Under the pieces are notes generated by a model that was not told where the DNA came from, did no database searches, and saw only the letters and a list, made by a program, of their open reading frames with translations. The position numbers and the translations under genes are program-made. From Bacteroidales bacterium (GTDB taxonomy: Bacteria; Bacteroidota; Bacteroidia; Bacteroidales; UBA932), in contig JAGCXP010000003.1 in the NCBI GenBank assembly GCA_017961345.1, forward strand, positions 1-64,000: a DNA stretch of 64,000 nucleotides. The letters run 5' to 3'. This document shows, piece after piece, positions 23,779 to 31,680 of this stretch. Position 1 is the stretch's first letter. Every line of letters begins with the position of its first letter.

Positions 23779-26700
23779 TTATTTCTTCTTCGCCGCTTTC
23801 TTTTCGAGGGCACGCTCGGTGTCGTACATGACGGGCGTACCGATGAAGATGGAAGCGTAGGTACCGATGACGATACCGAGGATGAGGGCGACCGCCAGAC
23901 CGCGGATGGTCTCACCGCCGAAGATGGCGATGGAAAGCATCGTGACGAGGGTCGTGAGGGAGGTGTTCATCGTACGGGAGAGGGTCGCGTTGAGGGCCTC
24001 GTTGACCACGCCGCCAAACTCAGCCTTGGGATGCAGGCCCTTGTACTCACGGATACGGTCGAAGATAACCACGTTATCGTTGATGGCGTAACCGATGATG
24101 GTCAGGATGGCCGCGATAAAGGTGGAGTCCACATCGAGGGTGAAGGGCAGGATTCCGGAGAAGATGGAGAAGAAGCCGATCACGATGACGGCCGTGTGGG
24201 CCAGGGACACCACACCGCCCAGACCCCAGGTCCACTTGCGGAAGCGGACGGCGATATAGGCGAAGATGACCAGCAGGGCCAGAATCACGGAGATGACGGC
24301 GCTGCGTTTGATGTCATTGGCAATGGTTGCACCCACCTTGTCGGAAGAAATGATACCGTTGGGGTTGTCGAGCGTGGAGGTGAAGTCGCTCAGCGTCAGG
24401 TCTTCGTTTGCGAAGAAGCCCTTGAGGGCGCTGAAGAGCATTCCTTCAATCTCGGCGTCCACCTCGGTGGATTCCTGATCATATTTATAAGAGGTGGTAA
24501 TCTTCATCTGGCTTTCGCCGCCGAACTGCTTGACCTCGACGGAGGCATTCTTGACACTCTCGTCATTCGCGGCCGCTTCGTTGAAGACGGCCAGCGTCGC
24601 GCTACGGACCTCTTCGGCCAGCACGGGCTTGTCGAAACGAACGACATAGGTACGACCGCCGGTGAAGTCCACACCGTAAGTAAAGCCCTTGGTGAAGATG
24701 GAACAGAGGGACGCAAGAATCAAAAGACCGGAGAAGAGATACGCCCACTTGCGGTTCTCAATGAACTTCACGTGGGTATTCTTCAGGAAGTTGCGGGTCC
24801 ACTTGTTGTCGAAGGTGATGCCCTTGCCGGCTTCCGTACGGGAGTCGAAGATTAGACGGGGAATGAAGATGGAGGACAAAACCGAGGTAATGATACCGAT
24901 AATGAGCGTAGTTGCAAAGCCCTTCACCGGACCGGAACCGAAGGAGAAGAGCACGAGACCCGTCAGAAGGGTGGTGATCTGACCGTCGATAATGGCGGAG
25001 TAGGCGTTGGAGAAACCGTCCTTGACGGCAAGGCCCAGGCCTTTGCCGGCGTTGAGTTCTTCCTTGATACGCTCATAGATAATCACGTTGGCGTCCACGG
25101 CCATACCCAGGGTCAGGACCAGACCGGCGATACCCGGCAGGGTCAGCACGGCGCCGAAGGCGGCGAGGGTCCCGAAGAGGAGGATGACGTTGACCAGCAG
25201 GGCGATGTCCGCCACCAAACCGGCGCCCTGATAGAAGAATACCATGTACACCAGCACGAGGAGGAACGCGATGACGAAGGAAATGAGACCCGCGTTGATG
25301 GACTCAGCGCCGAGGGAAGGACCGACCACCTGTTCCTGAACGATGGTGGCGGGAGCGGGCAGCTTACCGGATTTGAGGACGTTGGCAAGGTCTTCGGCCT
25401 CGGTCACGTCGAAGTTGCCGGTAATCTGGGAGCTGCCGCCCGTAATGGCGGAGTTGACGACCGGGTAGGAATAGACCATACCGTCGAGCACGATGGCAAT
25501 CTGACGGCCGATATTCTCCTTGGTCATCTGGGCCCAGATATTGGCGCCTTCGGCATTCATGGTCATGGAAACGTCGGGATTGCCGCTGCGGCCATTGCCG
25601 AAGTTGACGCGGGCGTCGGTCACGCAGCCGCCGTCAAGCGGGGCTTTGCCGTCCACGGTCGTGGACTTGATGGCCACGAGTTCGAAGGTGTTGTCACCCG
25701 GGATATACTGGGAAGGTTTGACCGTCCACATCGCCTTGAATTCCGCAGGGAAGAGGGCCTGCACCTGAGGCATGGCCAGATAGCGGTTGATCTTGGCGGT
25801 GTCGGCGTAATTGGCGTAACCGATGCAGGCGCCCTTGCCAAGTCCTCCCTGGTAGGAGTTGGGGCTGAGCGCGGCGAAGAGGGGGTTCTGCTTCTTGAAA
25901 CGGGCCATGGCTTCGGCATCGGCGCCTTCCAGAGAGGCGGCAAGGCTGTCGGCGGCGCTCACCTGAGCGGTGGCGGCTGGAGTGTCGTCCTCCTGCATTT
26001 CGGCCAGGAGATTGTTGGCCTCGACGAGGAAAGGATAAATCTCGGAGTTCTCATAGGTAGCCCAGAACTCGAGGGACGCGGTGCCCTGGAGGAGTTTGCG
26101 CACGCGCTCGGGCTCTTTCACGCCCGGAAGTTCCACAAGGATACGGCCGCTGTTTCCAATCTTCTGGATGCTCGGCTGGGTCACGCCGAAACGGTCGATA
26201 CGGTTGCGGAGAACGTTGAAGGAGTTGTTGATGGCACTCTCGGCTTCCTTGCGGATCACTTCGAGCACCTGCTCGTCGGTGGACTCGGGATGCACCTTGT
26301 CGCGCATCTCGTAGGTACCGAAGATTTCACTCAGGCGACGGCCGCCGGAGACCTCCTTCCAGGCCTCACCGAAGAGGGTGATGAAATCCTTGGAGGAATT
26401 GACGCTGTTTTTCTTCGCCATTTCGATGGCGGAAAGGAATTCAGGGCTCTTGTTATCTTCGGAAATCGCCTTCACGAGGTCCTCGAGCTGGACCTGGAGC
26501 ATGACGTTCATACCGCCCTTGAGGTCGAGGCCGAGGTTGATTTCCTTTTCCTTGACATCCTTGTAGGTGTAACCGAAGTACACTTTCTCCGTAGAAACGG
26601 AGTCAAGATACGCGGCCTTGGCCTCTTTGCGGACGGCGTCAAGCCAGTAGGCTTTGTCTGCGTCTGCAATTTTAGAGAAAGAGACCGAGTCGGCCTGGGC

Positions 26701-26835
26701 TGCGGCTGCGGCCGCTTCGGCTTTGGCGTCCGCCTTGCCCTCGACAATTTTGCTGACGAGGGTGAAGGAGAGCTGCCAGAGGCAGGCCAACACAAGGAGG
26801 ATGGCCACCAGTCTGATTGCGCCTTTACTTTGCAT
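23779..26835 (-). CDS. secDF: Protein translocase SecDF (fused SecD-SecF)
   Basis: A 1018-residue inner-membrane protein that uses the proton gradient to pull secreted proteins out of the SecYEG channel. SecD and SecF are fused in one chain, as usual in Bacteroidota. The SecD half has a first helix (8-28), LGLDLKGGMNVMLQV near 100, the P1 region NVLRNRIDRFGVTQPSIQ, and GMAVDANVIIYERIKEEL near 580. The SecF half has YGVDFTGGRTYVVRFD near 720 and YAINDNVVIFDRIREY near 920. A short Lys-rich tail ends the protein. It stands alone, with its own TAAATTTG box upstream and a strong terminator downstream. Confidence 0.97.
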   Translation of the reverse strand: MQSKGAIRLVAILLVLACLWQLSFTLVSKIVEGKADAKAEAAAAAAQADSVSFSKIADADKAYWLDAVRKEAKAAYLDSVSTEKVYFGYTYKDVKEKEINLGLDLKGGMNVMLQVQLEDLVKAISEDNKSPEFLSAIEMAKKNSVNSSKDFITLFGEAWKEVSGGRRLSEIFGTYEMRDKVHPESTDEQVLEVIRKEAESAINNSFNVLRNRIDRFGVTQPSIQKIGNSGRILVELPGVKEPERVRKLLQGTASLEFWATYENSEIYPFLVEANNLLAEMQEDDTPAATAQVSAADSLAASLEGADAEAMARFKKQNPLFAALSPNSYQGGLGKGACIGYANYADTAKINRYLAMPQVQALFPAEFKAMWTVKPSQYIPGDNTFELVAIKSTTVDGKAPLDGGCVTDARVNFGNGRSGNPDVSMTMNAEGANIWAQMTKENIGRQIAIVLDGMVYSYPVVNSAITGGSSQITGNFDVTEAEDLANVLKSGKLPAPATIVQEQVVGPSLGAESINAGLISFVIAFLLVLVYMVFFYQGAGLVADIALLVNVILLFGTLAAFGAVLTLPGIAGLVLTLGMAVDANVIIYERIKEELNAGKGLGLAVKDGFSNAYSAIIDGQITTLLTGLVLFSFGSGPVKGFATTLIIGIITSVLSSIFIPRLIFDSRTEAGKGITFDNKWTRNFLKNTHVKFIENRKWAYLFSGLLILASLCSIFTKGFTYGVDFTGGRTYVVRFDKPVLAEEVRSATLAVFNEAAANDESVKNASVEVKQFGGESQMKITTSYKYDQESTEVDAEIEGMLFSALKGFFANEDLTLSDFTSTLDNPNGIISSDKVGATIANDIKRSAVISVILALLVIFAYIAVRFRKWTWGLGGVVSLAHTAVIVIGFFSIFSGILPFTLDVDSTFIAAILTIIGYAINDNVVIFDRIREYKGLHPKAEFGGVVNEALNATLSRTMNTSLTTLVTMLSIAIFGGETIRGLAVALILGIVIGTYASIFIGTPVMYDTERALEKKAAKKK

Positions 26836-26875
26836 AGTATTACGTTTTTAAAATTTATTCAAAACACTAAGGGCG

Positions 26876-26883
26876 CAAATTTA
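26876..26883 (-). promoter_or_regulatory. -7 box of secDF
   Basis: TAAATTTG on the minus strand fits TAnnTTTG and lies about 40 bp before the secDF ATG. Confidence 0.45.
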
Positions 26884-26928
26884 CAATAATTTTCCGAGAA
26901 AACGCCTATTTTGGCCGAAAAATGCGCG

Positions 26929-27405
26929 CTATTTCTGCGTAGAAGCTCCATCCGGAAGATTGCCGCCCCGGCATTTTTCCAATTCCTCCCGAAGCCAGGC
27001 TATGATTTGGTCTTTGTCATCCAGACAGCGCCCCAGGCGGGAAACATCCTGTTGAAGAGACTTGACGGCCTCCCGGCTTTCCTCCAGCTTTCCTTTCAAC
27101 AGGGCGATTTGCTCCTCGTAATCATCACGTTCGTCCTTGAGCAGGGAGGGAACGGGTTCGCGCTGGATTTCTTCCACATAACTGTCCGTCCCCTCGTTGT
27201 CCACGCCCAGCAACTCCTCAAGGGACACCCCCAGAATGCGGGCGATATCGGCGATACGCGGATATACGAGGTGGGTGCCGTCTTCAGCTTCCACCCGCTT
27301 GTACGTTCTTTCGTCGATGCCCAGCCTGGCCGCCATCATGCCCTGGGTGATCCCCTGGTCCGTGCGGAGTTTTCGAATCAGGCTTTTGAGTTGTGCGTCA
27401 TCCAT
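26929..27405 (-). CDS. XRE-family transcriptional regulator with coiled-coil tail
   Basis: A 158-residue DNA-binding protein with an N-terminal helix-turn-helix of the Cro/CI type (GITQGMMAARLGIDERTYKR, then a conserved IADIARILGVSLEELLG). A C-terminal coiled coil follows (about 85-145, with QIALLKGKLEESREAVKSL and WLREELEKC). The start at 27405 (MDDAQLK) is preferred because a -7 box TAATTTTG lies at 27439-27432, which rules out the longer frame. An 11-bp motif near the -33 position is repeated in inverted form over the start of the divergent small gene, so autoregulation and cross-regulation are plausible. Its targets are not known. Confidence 0.8.
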   Translation of the reverse strand: MDDAQLKSLIRKLRTDQGITQGMMAARLGIDERTYKRVEAEDGTHLVYPRIADIARILGVSLEELLGVDNEGTDSYVEEIQREPVPSLLKDERDDYEEQIALLKGKLEESREAVKSLQQDVSRLGRCLDDKDQIIAWLREELEKCRGGNLPDGASTQK

Positions 27406-27431
27406 GATGCGAGGATTCTTGATGTCAAGCA

Positions 27432-27471
27432 CAAAATTATTTCATTGAAAGGAAAGAACAGGTGACAGATT
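27432..27471 (-). promoter_or_regulatory. Promoter and operator candidate of the XRE regulator gene
   Basis: The -7 box TAATTTTG (27439-27432, minus strand) is followed upstream by GGTGACAGATT at 27461-27471 (plus strand), which would cover the -33 region. The exact inverted copy AATCTGTCACC lies at 27619-27629, at the start of the divergent 68-aa gene. Confidence 0.45.
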
Positions 27472-27609
27472 TTGTCCCCTCGGGGCGAATTTTTTCCCAT
27501 TTTCACAAAAAAAGGTCAAGAAAAAGAAATTTTTTTTCATTTTGTGATTTTGTAAGGTCAAAATCCGTCCCTTTTTGCGAGCTTTGCCCCTACCAAAACA
27601 TGTCACGCT

Positions 27610-27816
27610 ATGGGAAAGAATCTGTCACCTTCCATCTCCGTTCGCAACGCCTCGCTGAGCCCGATGGATGCTCGCGCGGACCGCGACCTAAATCATCTGC
27701 TGGCCTTCCTGAAGGCTGCAAATCTGCCCAACCTGGACCGCTATCTCCGGCAAACGCTGGGAACCGACCTGACGGAATTCGTTGAAAATGCCATCTCCTC
27801 TTGTCGGTCTTGCTAA
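27610..27816 (+). CDS. Small hypothetical protein (68 aa), divergent from the XRE regulator
   Basis: A 68-residue protein that I do not recognise. It has no signal peptide and no membrane segment. The middle and end are predicted helical (DLNHLLAFLKAANLPNLDRY, then LTEFVENAISSC) and the tail is Cys-containing (SSCRSC). It is read divergently from the XRE regulator gene, and an operator-like 11-mer overlaps its first codons. About 130 bp of A/T-tract DNA separates the two genes. Regulation by the neighbouring XRE protein is likely by position alone. It could also be spurious, but the divergent layout and the short distance to rnhB favour a real gene. Confidence 0.5.
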   Translation: MGKNLSPSISVRNASLSPMDARADRDLNHLLAFLKAANLPNLDRYLRQTLGTDLTEFVENAISSCRSC

Positions 27817-27831
27817 TTAAGTGTATTTTTG
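27801..27831 (+). promoter_or_regulatory. Promoter of rnhB
   Basis: TTG (27801-27803), 20 nt, TATTTTTG (27824-27831): a well-spaced Bacteroides-type promoter overlapping the end of the 68-aa gene. It decides the rnhB start at 27851 rather than the GTG at 27821. Confidence 0.6.
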
Positions 27832-27850
27832 CACGGGAAAAGCACGGAAA

Positions 27851-28513
27851 ATGGTCGCAAAACATCAAGAAAACCTCCTGAAGCCCTGGATGGTCGAAGA
27901 CAGGATGGAAGCCGGAGCCGATGAGGCCGGTCGCGGGCCGCTGGTCGGTGCCGTTTATGCTGCTGCCGTGGTGCTGCCGCCGGATTTCCATCACCCGCTC
28001 TTGAATGATTCCAAGCAGATGAAGCGGAAAGATCGTGATGCGCTGCGGGAAATCATTCAGCGGGAAGCCGTTTCCTGGGCCGTTGAAGCCGTAAGCGAGA
28101 CGGAAATCGACCAGCTCAATATCCTCTGGGCGTCCGTTACCGGGATGCAGCGCGCCGTGCGGAGGCTGTCTCCTCGCCCGGATTTCCTGCTGATTGACGG
28201 CAACCGGTTCCGTCCCTTCGATGAATACGTCCTGGCGGGCGCTGACGGGAGTGTGCCGGAAGGGAAAAGGGGCTATGCCTGTATCGTGAAAGGAGATGCG
28301 ACCTATGCGAGCATCGCCGCCGCCAGTGTGCTGGCCAAGACCTGGCGGGACGAGTATATGGAACGGCTGGCGAAGGAGTATCCCGAGTACGGCTGGGAGA
28401 AAAACATGGGTTATCCCACGCCCGACCATATCGAGGCCATCAAAAAATACGGCCTCACGCCGCTCCACCGGAAAAGTTTCCATCTCAAGCAGCTGGAGCC
28501 CGCGTTGTTTTGA
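27851..28513 (+). CDS. rnhB: Ribonuclease HII
   Basis: RNase HII (220 residues) cuts the RNA strand of RNA-DNA hybrids and starts removal of single ribonucleotides from DNA. Motifs: GADEAGRGPLVGAVYAAAVV with the first catalytic Asp-Glu pair, LNDSKQMKRKDRD, LLIDGNRF, and CIVKGDATYASIAAASVLAK with the further metal-binding Asp. The C-terminal signature GYPTPDHIEAIKKYGLTPLH is complete. The start follows from the promoter at 27801-27831. The next gene, a Mrp ATPase, begins 47 bp later with its own -7 box. Confidence 0.95.
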   Translation: MVAKHQENLLKPWMVEDRMEAGADEAGRGPLVGAVYAAAVVLPPDFHHPLLNDSKQMKRKDRDALREIIQREAVSWAVEAVSETEIDQLNILWASVTGMQRAVRRLSPRPDFLLIDGNRFRPFDEYVLAGADGSVPEGKRGYACIVKGDATYASIAAASVLAKTWRDEYMERLAKEYPEYGWEKNMGYPTPDHIEAIKKYGLTPLHRKSFHLKQLEPALF

Positions 28514-28547
28514 CCGCTCCCTCGCCGCTGAATTGTCCCGATTTTAT

Positions 28548-28555
28548 TACCTTTG
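28548..28555 (+). promoter_or_regulatory. -7 box of the Mrp ATPase gene
   Basis: TACCTTTG fits TAnnTTTG and ends five bases before the ATG at 28561, another very short leader. It argues against the longer in-frame start at 28510. Confidence 0.45.
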
Positions 28556-28560
28556 TAATT

Positions 28561-29613
28561 ATGGAACTGCTGGAAATACTGAAAGATGTGGAACACCCCG
28601 CCAAAGGGGATCGGAACATCGTGGACCTCGGCATGGTGCAGAAGGCCGAACTGAAGGATGGAAAGGCGGTTATCGTTCTCGCTTTTCCCAAGCATCGCGA
28701 CCCGTTGGCCGAATACCTGGCGAGTGCCTGCAAAGCGGCCGTCGTCCGCCATCTGGGCAAGGAGGTGGAAACGATTGTTGAAACCGTAGTGAAGGATGAA
28801 CCCAAACCCAGGAAAGCCGGACTGGACCTGGGCGTAGAGGAACTTGCACAGGTCAAGCATATCATCGGCGTCGCCTCCGGAAAGGGAGGCGTGGGCAAGT
28901 CCACCGTGGCGGTCAACCTGGCAGTGGCCCTCGCCGGACTGGGATACAAGGTGGGGCTGGCGGACGCAGACGTGTACGGCCCTTCCGTCCCGAAGATGAC
29001 CGGTACCGAAAACCTGGCCCCCAATGCATTTCAGGAAGGAGACAAGGAGATCATACTGCCCCTTGAGAAATACGGCGTGAAATGGATGTCCATCGGATAC
29101 TTCGCCGCTCCGGAACAGGCGCTGATCTGGCGCGGACCGATGGCCTGCAACGCCCTCAAACAGATGATTCTTCAGGTTCGCTGGGGAGAACTGGACTTCC
29201 TGCTGATTGATATGCCTCCCGGCACGGGGGACATTCATATCAGCCTGGTGAATGACATTCCGATGGAGGGGGCGATTATCGTCAGCACGCCGCAGGACGT
29301 GGCGCTCGCGGACGTCGAGAAGGGAATCAACCTTTTCCGCAATGACGGCGTCAAGAAACCGGTCTTCGGACTCGTGGAAAACATGGCCTGGTTCACGCCG
29401 GCCGAACTGCCGGACCACAAATATTATATCTTTGGCAAAGACGGCGGAAAGAAGATGGCGGAGAAGTACAAGATTCCCCTCCTGGGCCAGATTCCGTTGA
29501 TTCAGGGCATCCGCGAGGGAGCCGACGACGGCCGCCCCGCTGCCCTGCGGGAAGAGGGAGAAGGGCTGTATTACCTCCAACTTGCACAAAATCTGGCCGC
29601 CCGGACAAAATAA
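28561..29613 (+). CDS. Mrp/NBP35-family ATP-binding protein (Fe-S cluster carrier)
   Basis: A 350-residue cytosolic P-loop ATPase of the Mrp/ApbC family, thought to carry and transfer iron-sulfur clusters. The N-terminal 90 residues form a DUF59/MIP18-like domain (IVDLGMVQKAELKDGKAVIV). The deviant Walker A GVASGKGGVGKSTVAVNLA lies near 106, and DADVYGPSVPKM and LLIDMPPGTGDIHISL follow. Where E. coli Mrp has a Cys-x-x-Cys, this protein reads NMAWFTPAELPDHKYYIFGK without cysteines. Cluster binding may therefore differ; I believe the same holds for many Bacteroidota homologues. asnA follows with its own promoter. Confidence 0.9.
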   Translation: MELLEILKDVEHPAKGDRNIVDLGMVQKAELKDGKAVIVLAFPKHRDPLAEYLASACKAAVVRHLGKEVETIVETVVKDEPKPRKAGLDLGVEELAQVKHIIGVASGKGGVGKSTVAVNLAVALAGLGYKVGLADADVYGPSVPKMTGTENLAPNAFQEGDKEIILPLEKYGVKWMSIGYFAAPEQALIWRGPMACNALKQMILQVRWGELDFLLIDMPPGTGDIHISLVNDIPMEGAIIVSTPQDVALADVEKGINLFRNDGVKKPVFGLVENMAWFTPAELPDHKYYIFGKDGGKKMAEKYKIPLLGQIPLIQGIREGADDGRPAALREEGEGLYYLQLAQNLAARTK

Positions 29614-29617
29614 TTGC

Positions 29618-29625
29618 TATCTTTG
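29618..29625 (+). promoter_or_regulatory. -7 box of asnA
   Basis: TATCTTTG fits TAnnTTTG and lies 21 bp before the asnA ATG at 29647, which supports that start over the in-frame ATG at 29614. Confidence 0.5.
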
Positions 29626-29646
29626 CACCCCGAAAAACAAACGGCC

Positions 29647-30684
29647 ATGTCCCTCTATATACCCAAGAACTACAAGAACCTGATTCCCGGTTGCGAGAAC
29701 ACCGAGAAAGCCATCAAGGCCGTCAAGGATATGTTCCAGACCAACCTTTCCGCCCAGCTCGCCCTCCTGCGCGTGACGGCGCCGATGATCGTACTGACCG
29801 GAACGGGTATCAACGACGACCTCAACTCCATCGAGCGTCCGGTCCGTTTCCCCATCCGTGACATGGAGGAAAAACAAGCGGAAGTCGTTCATTCGCTGGC
29901 CAAGTGGAAACGGCTCAAGCTGGGAGAAATGGGAATCAAGCCCGGACGCGGCATCTATACGGATATGAACGCCCTGCGGCCCGACGAGGACCTGGACAAC
30001 ATCCACTCCATCTATGTGGACCAGTGGGACTGGGAGAAAGTCATCCGCAAGGAAGACCGCAACCTCGACTATCTCAAACAGACGGTCCGGCGCATCTACG
30101 AAGCCATCAAGGTGACGGAAAACAAACTCTATGTGGAGTTCCCGCAGATTGAGCCGATGCTGCCCGAGGATATCTTCTTCATTCACGCCGAGCAACTGCT
30201 GCAGATGTACCCCGGTCTGAGCCCCAAAGAGCGCGAGATGGCCATCGTCAAGGAGCACAAGGCCGTGTTTGTCATCGGCATCGGCGGTCCCCTTTCCGAC
30301 GGGAGCCTCCACGACGGCCGCGCCGCGGACTATGACGACTGGAGCACCCCCAACAGTGAGGGGTACAACGGCCTCAACGGCGACATCCTGCTTTGGAACC
30401 CTGTCCTTGAAAGTGCCTTCGAAGTATCCAGTATGGGCATCCGCGTGGACGAGGCGGCGCTCCTACGCCAGTTGAAACAGCGCGGCCAGGAATGGAAAGC
30501 CGAACTGATGTTCCACAAGAAACTGCTTGGTGGAGAACTCCCCAATTCCATCGGTGGCGGCGTGGGACAGTCCCGTCTGTGTATGTTCCTGCTGCGGAAA
30601 GCCCACATCGGAGAAATCCAGTCCAGCATCTGGCCTGAAGAGATGCGCGCCCAATGCGCGGCGGCGGGGATTGAACTGGTGTAA
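29647..30684 (+). CDS. asnA: Aspartate-ammonia ligase (AsnA type)
   Basis: AsnA makes asparagine from aspartate, ammonia and ATP, a class II aminoacyl-tRNA synthetase-like fold. The 345-residue protein shows SAQLALLRVTAPMIV, GINDDLNSIERPVRF, AKWKRLKLG, GIYTDMNALRPDEDLDNIHS, YVDQWDWEKVI, and the C-terminal NSIGGGVGQSRLCMFLL. The last 39 bp, codons RAQCAAAGIELV and TAA, are almost exactly repeated at the 3' end of the HigA-like antitoxin gene 7.7 kb away. The convergent def gene ends 3 bp later. Confidence 0.96.
   Translation: MSLYIPKNYKNLIPGCENTEKAIKAVKDMFQTNLSAQLALLRVTAPMIVLTGTGINDDLNSIERPVRFPIRDMEEKQAEVVHSLAKWKRLKLGEMGIKPGRGIYTDMNALRPDEDLDNIHSIYVDQWDWEKVIRKEDRNLDYLKQTVRRIYEAIKVTENKLYVEFPQIEPMLPEDIFFIHAEQLLQMYPGLSPKEREMAIVKEHKAVFVIGIGGPLSDGSLHDGRAADYDDWSTPNSEGYNGLNGDILLWNPVLESAFEVSSMGIRVDEAALLRQLKQRGQEWKAELMFHKKLLGGELPNSIGGGVGQSRLCMFLLRKAHIGEIQSSIWPEEMRAQCAAAGIELV
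30646..30684 (+). repeat. 39-bp asnA 3'-end sequence, partner of 22932-22970
   Basis: This is the asnA copy of the inverted 39-bp pair, with two mismatches near its 3' end. Sequence beyond the stop codon is not shared. Protein-gene 3' ends are known integration targets for some mobile elements; no integrase is seen here. Confidence 0.85.
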
Positions 30685-30687
30685 GGC

Positions 30688-31236
30688 CTACTTGACCTTG
30701 TAGGCGGTCGAAACTTTTCCTTTGGTAATATTCTGCAATTTCCTGTCCAGCATCTTGCGCCGGATGGGAGCGAGGTTGTCCACAAAAACGTGGCCCTCGA
30801 GGTGCTCCAACTCGTGTTCCACCATACGGGCGGCGAACTTGTCGAAGGTTTCGGTGACGGGTTCGAAGTTCTCGTTGTAGTATTCGACGGTCAGGGAAGA
30901 CGGGCGGCGAACGTCGGAATAGACCCCGGGAACGCTCAGACAGCCTTCGGAATAGACATTCGTCTCATCGCTCACCGCTTTCACGACGGGATTAATCATA
31001 GCGCGTTTGAAACCCTTGAGGTAGTCGTAGTTGTCCGAGACCACATCCCCGTCCACAATCAGCACGCGCAGGGACTCCCCGACCTGGGGCGCTGCGAGTC
31101 CGCAGCCGTCAGCTTTGGCCAGCGTGTCCCACATATCCTGAAGGAGGGTCGTCAACATTTCTTTCTCGGAGAGGTCGGCTTCGGCGGCCACTTTACGCAG
31201 GACCCCCTGCCCATAGAGATAAATCGGTCGTATCAT
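30688..31236 (-). CDS. def: Peptide deformylase
   Basis: Peptide deformylase removes the formyl group from the starting Met of new proteins. The 182-residue enzyme has all three metal-site motifs: GCGLAAPQVG, EGCLSVPG with the ligand Cys, and the HExxH box as HELEH (the more usual form is HExDH). The ATG overlaps the ruvX stop by four bases (ATGA), so the two genes are translationally coupled in one unit, ruvX first. asnA converges from the other side. Confidence 0.96.
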   Translation of the reverse strand: MIRPIYLYGQGVLRKVAAEADLSEKEMLTTLLQDMWDTLAKADGCGLAAPQVGESLRVLIVDGDVVSDNYDYLKGFKRAMINPVVKAVSDETNVYSEGCLSVPGVYSDVRRPSSLTVEYYNENFEPVTETFDKFAARMVEHELEHLEGHVFVDNLAPIRRKMLDRKLQNITKGKVSTAYKVK

Positions 31237-31658
31237 GCGTTTTCGTTTTTCATTTTGTCCATCCAGCCTTGCAGGATAATCGCCGCGCTGATTTTGTCTA
31301 CATTGGCCTTGTCCCGCCGGTCGGAGTATTTCATCCCGCCGTCAATCATCGCCTTGTGCGCCAGCACGGAGGTGAAGCGCTCGTCTTCCAGCTCGACGGG
31401 AACGTCCGGAAAGGCTTTCTTCAAAACGGGGAGAAAGGCACGGATATCCGCAGCCGCTTCGCTCTCCCGGCCGTCGAGATTGGTGGGAAAACCAACGACG
31501 AAGGCTTTTATCGTCTCACTTTCTGCGTATTTTTTCAGATATTCTATTAACTTTGCAGGATGGATGGTCTCCAGGGGAGATGCAAAGATACCGAGGGGGT
31601 CGCTGACCGCGAGTCCCGTCCGTTTTCTTCCGTAATCTATCCCGATAAACCTGTCCAT
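31233..31658 (-). CDS. ruvX: Putative Holliday junction resolvase / pre-16S rRNA nuclease YqgF
   Basis: An RNase H-fold nuclease of 141 residues, with roles proposed in 16S rRNA 5' maturation and in recombination. Motifs: FIGIDYGRKRTGLAVSDPLG with the first catalytic Asp, VVGFPTNLDGRE, LEDERFTSV, and a C-terminal DKISAAIILQGWMD with the last acidic residue. The ATG at 31658 is preferred because a -7 box TAACTTTG (31674-31667, minus strand) lies immediately upstream and excludes the much longer frame. The M23 peptidase gene is divergent, only 22 bp away. Confidence 0.9.
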   Translation of the reverse strand: MDRFIGIDYGRKRTGLAVSDPLGIFASPLETIHPAKLIEYLKKYAESETIKAFVVGFPTNLDGRESEAAADIRAFLPVLKKAFPDVPVELEDERFTSVLAHKAMIDGGMKYSDRRDKANVDKISAAIILQGWMDKMKNENA

Positions 31659-31666
31659 TACGCCTG

Positions 31667-31674
31667 CAAAGTTA
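31667..31674 (-). promoter_or_regulatory. -7 box of ruvX-def
   Basis: TAACTTTG on the minus strand, 8 bp before the ruvX ATG. The 13-mer TTAACTTTGCAGG that contains it also occurs on the plus strand from 31547, inside ruvX, where it may serve the divergent M23 gene. Confidence 0.45.
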
Positions 31675-31680
31675 ACAAAT

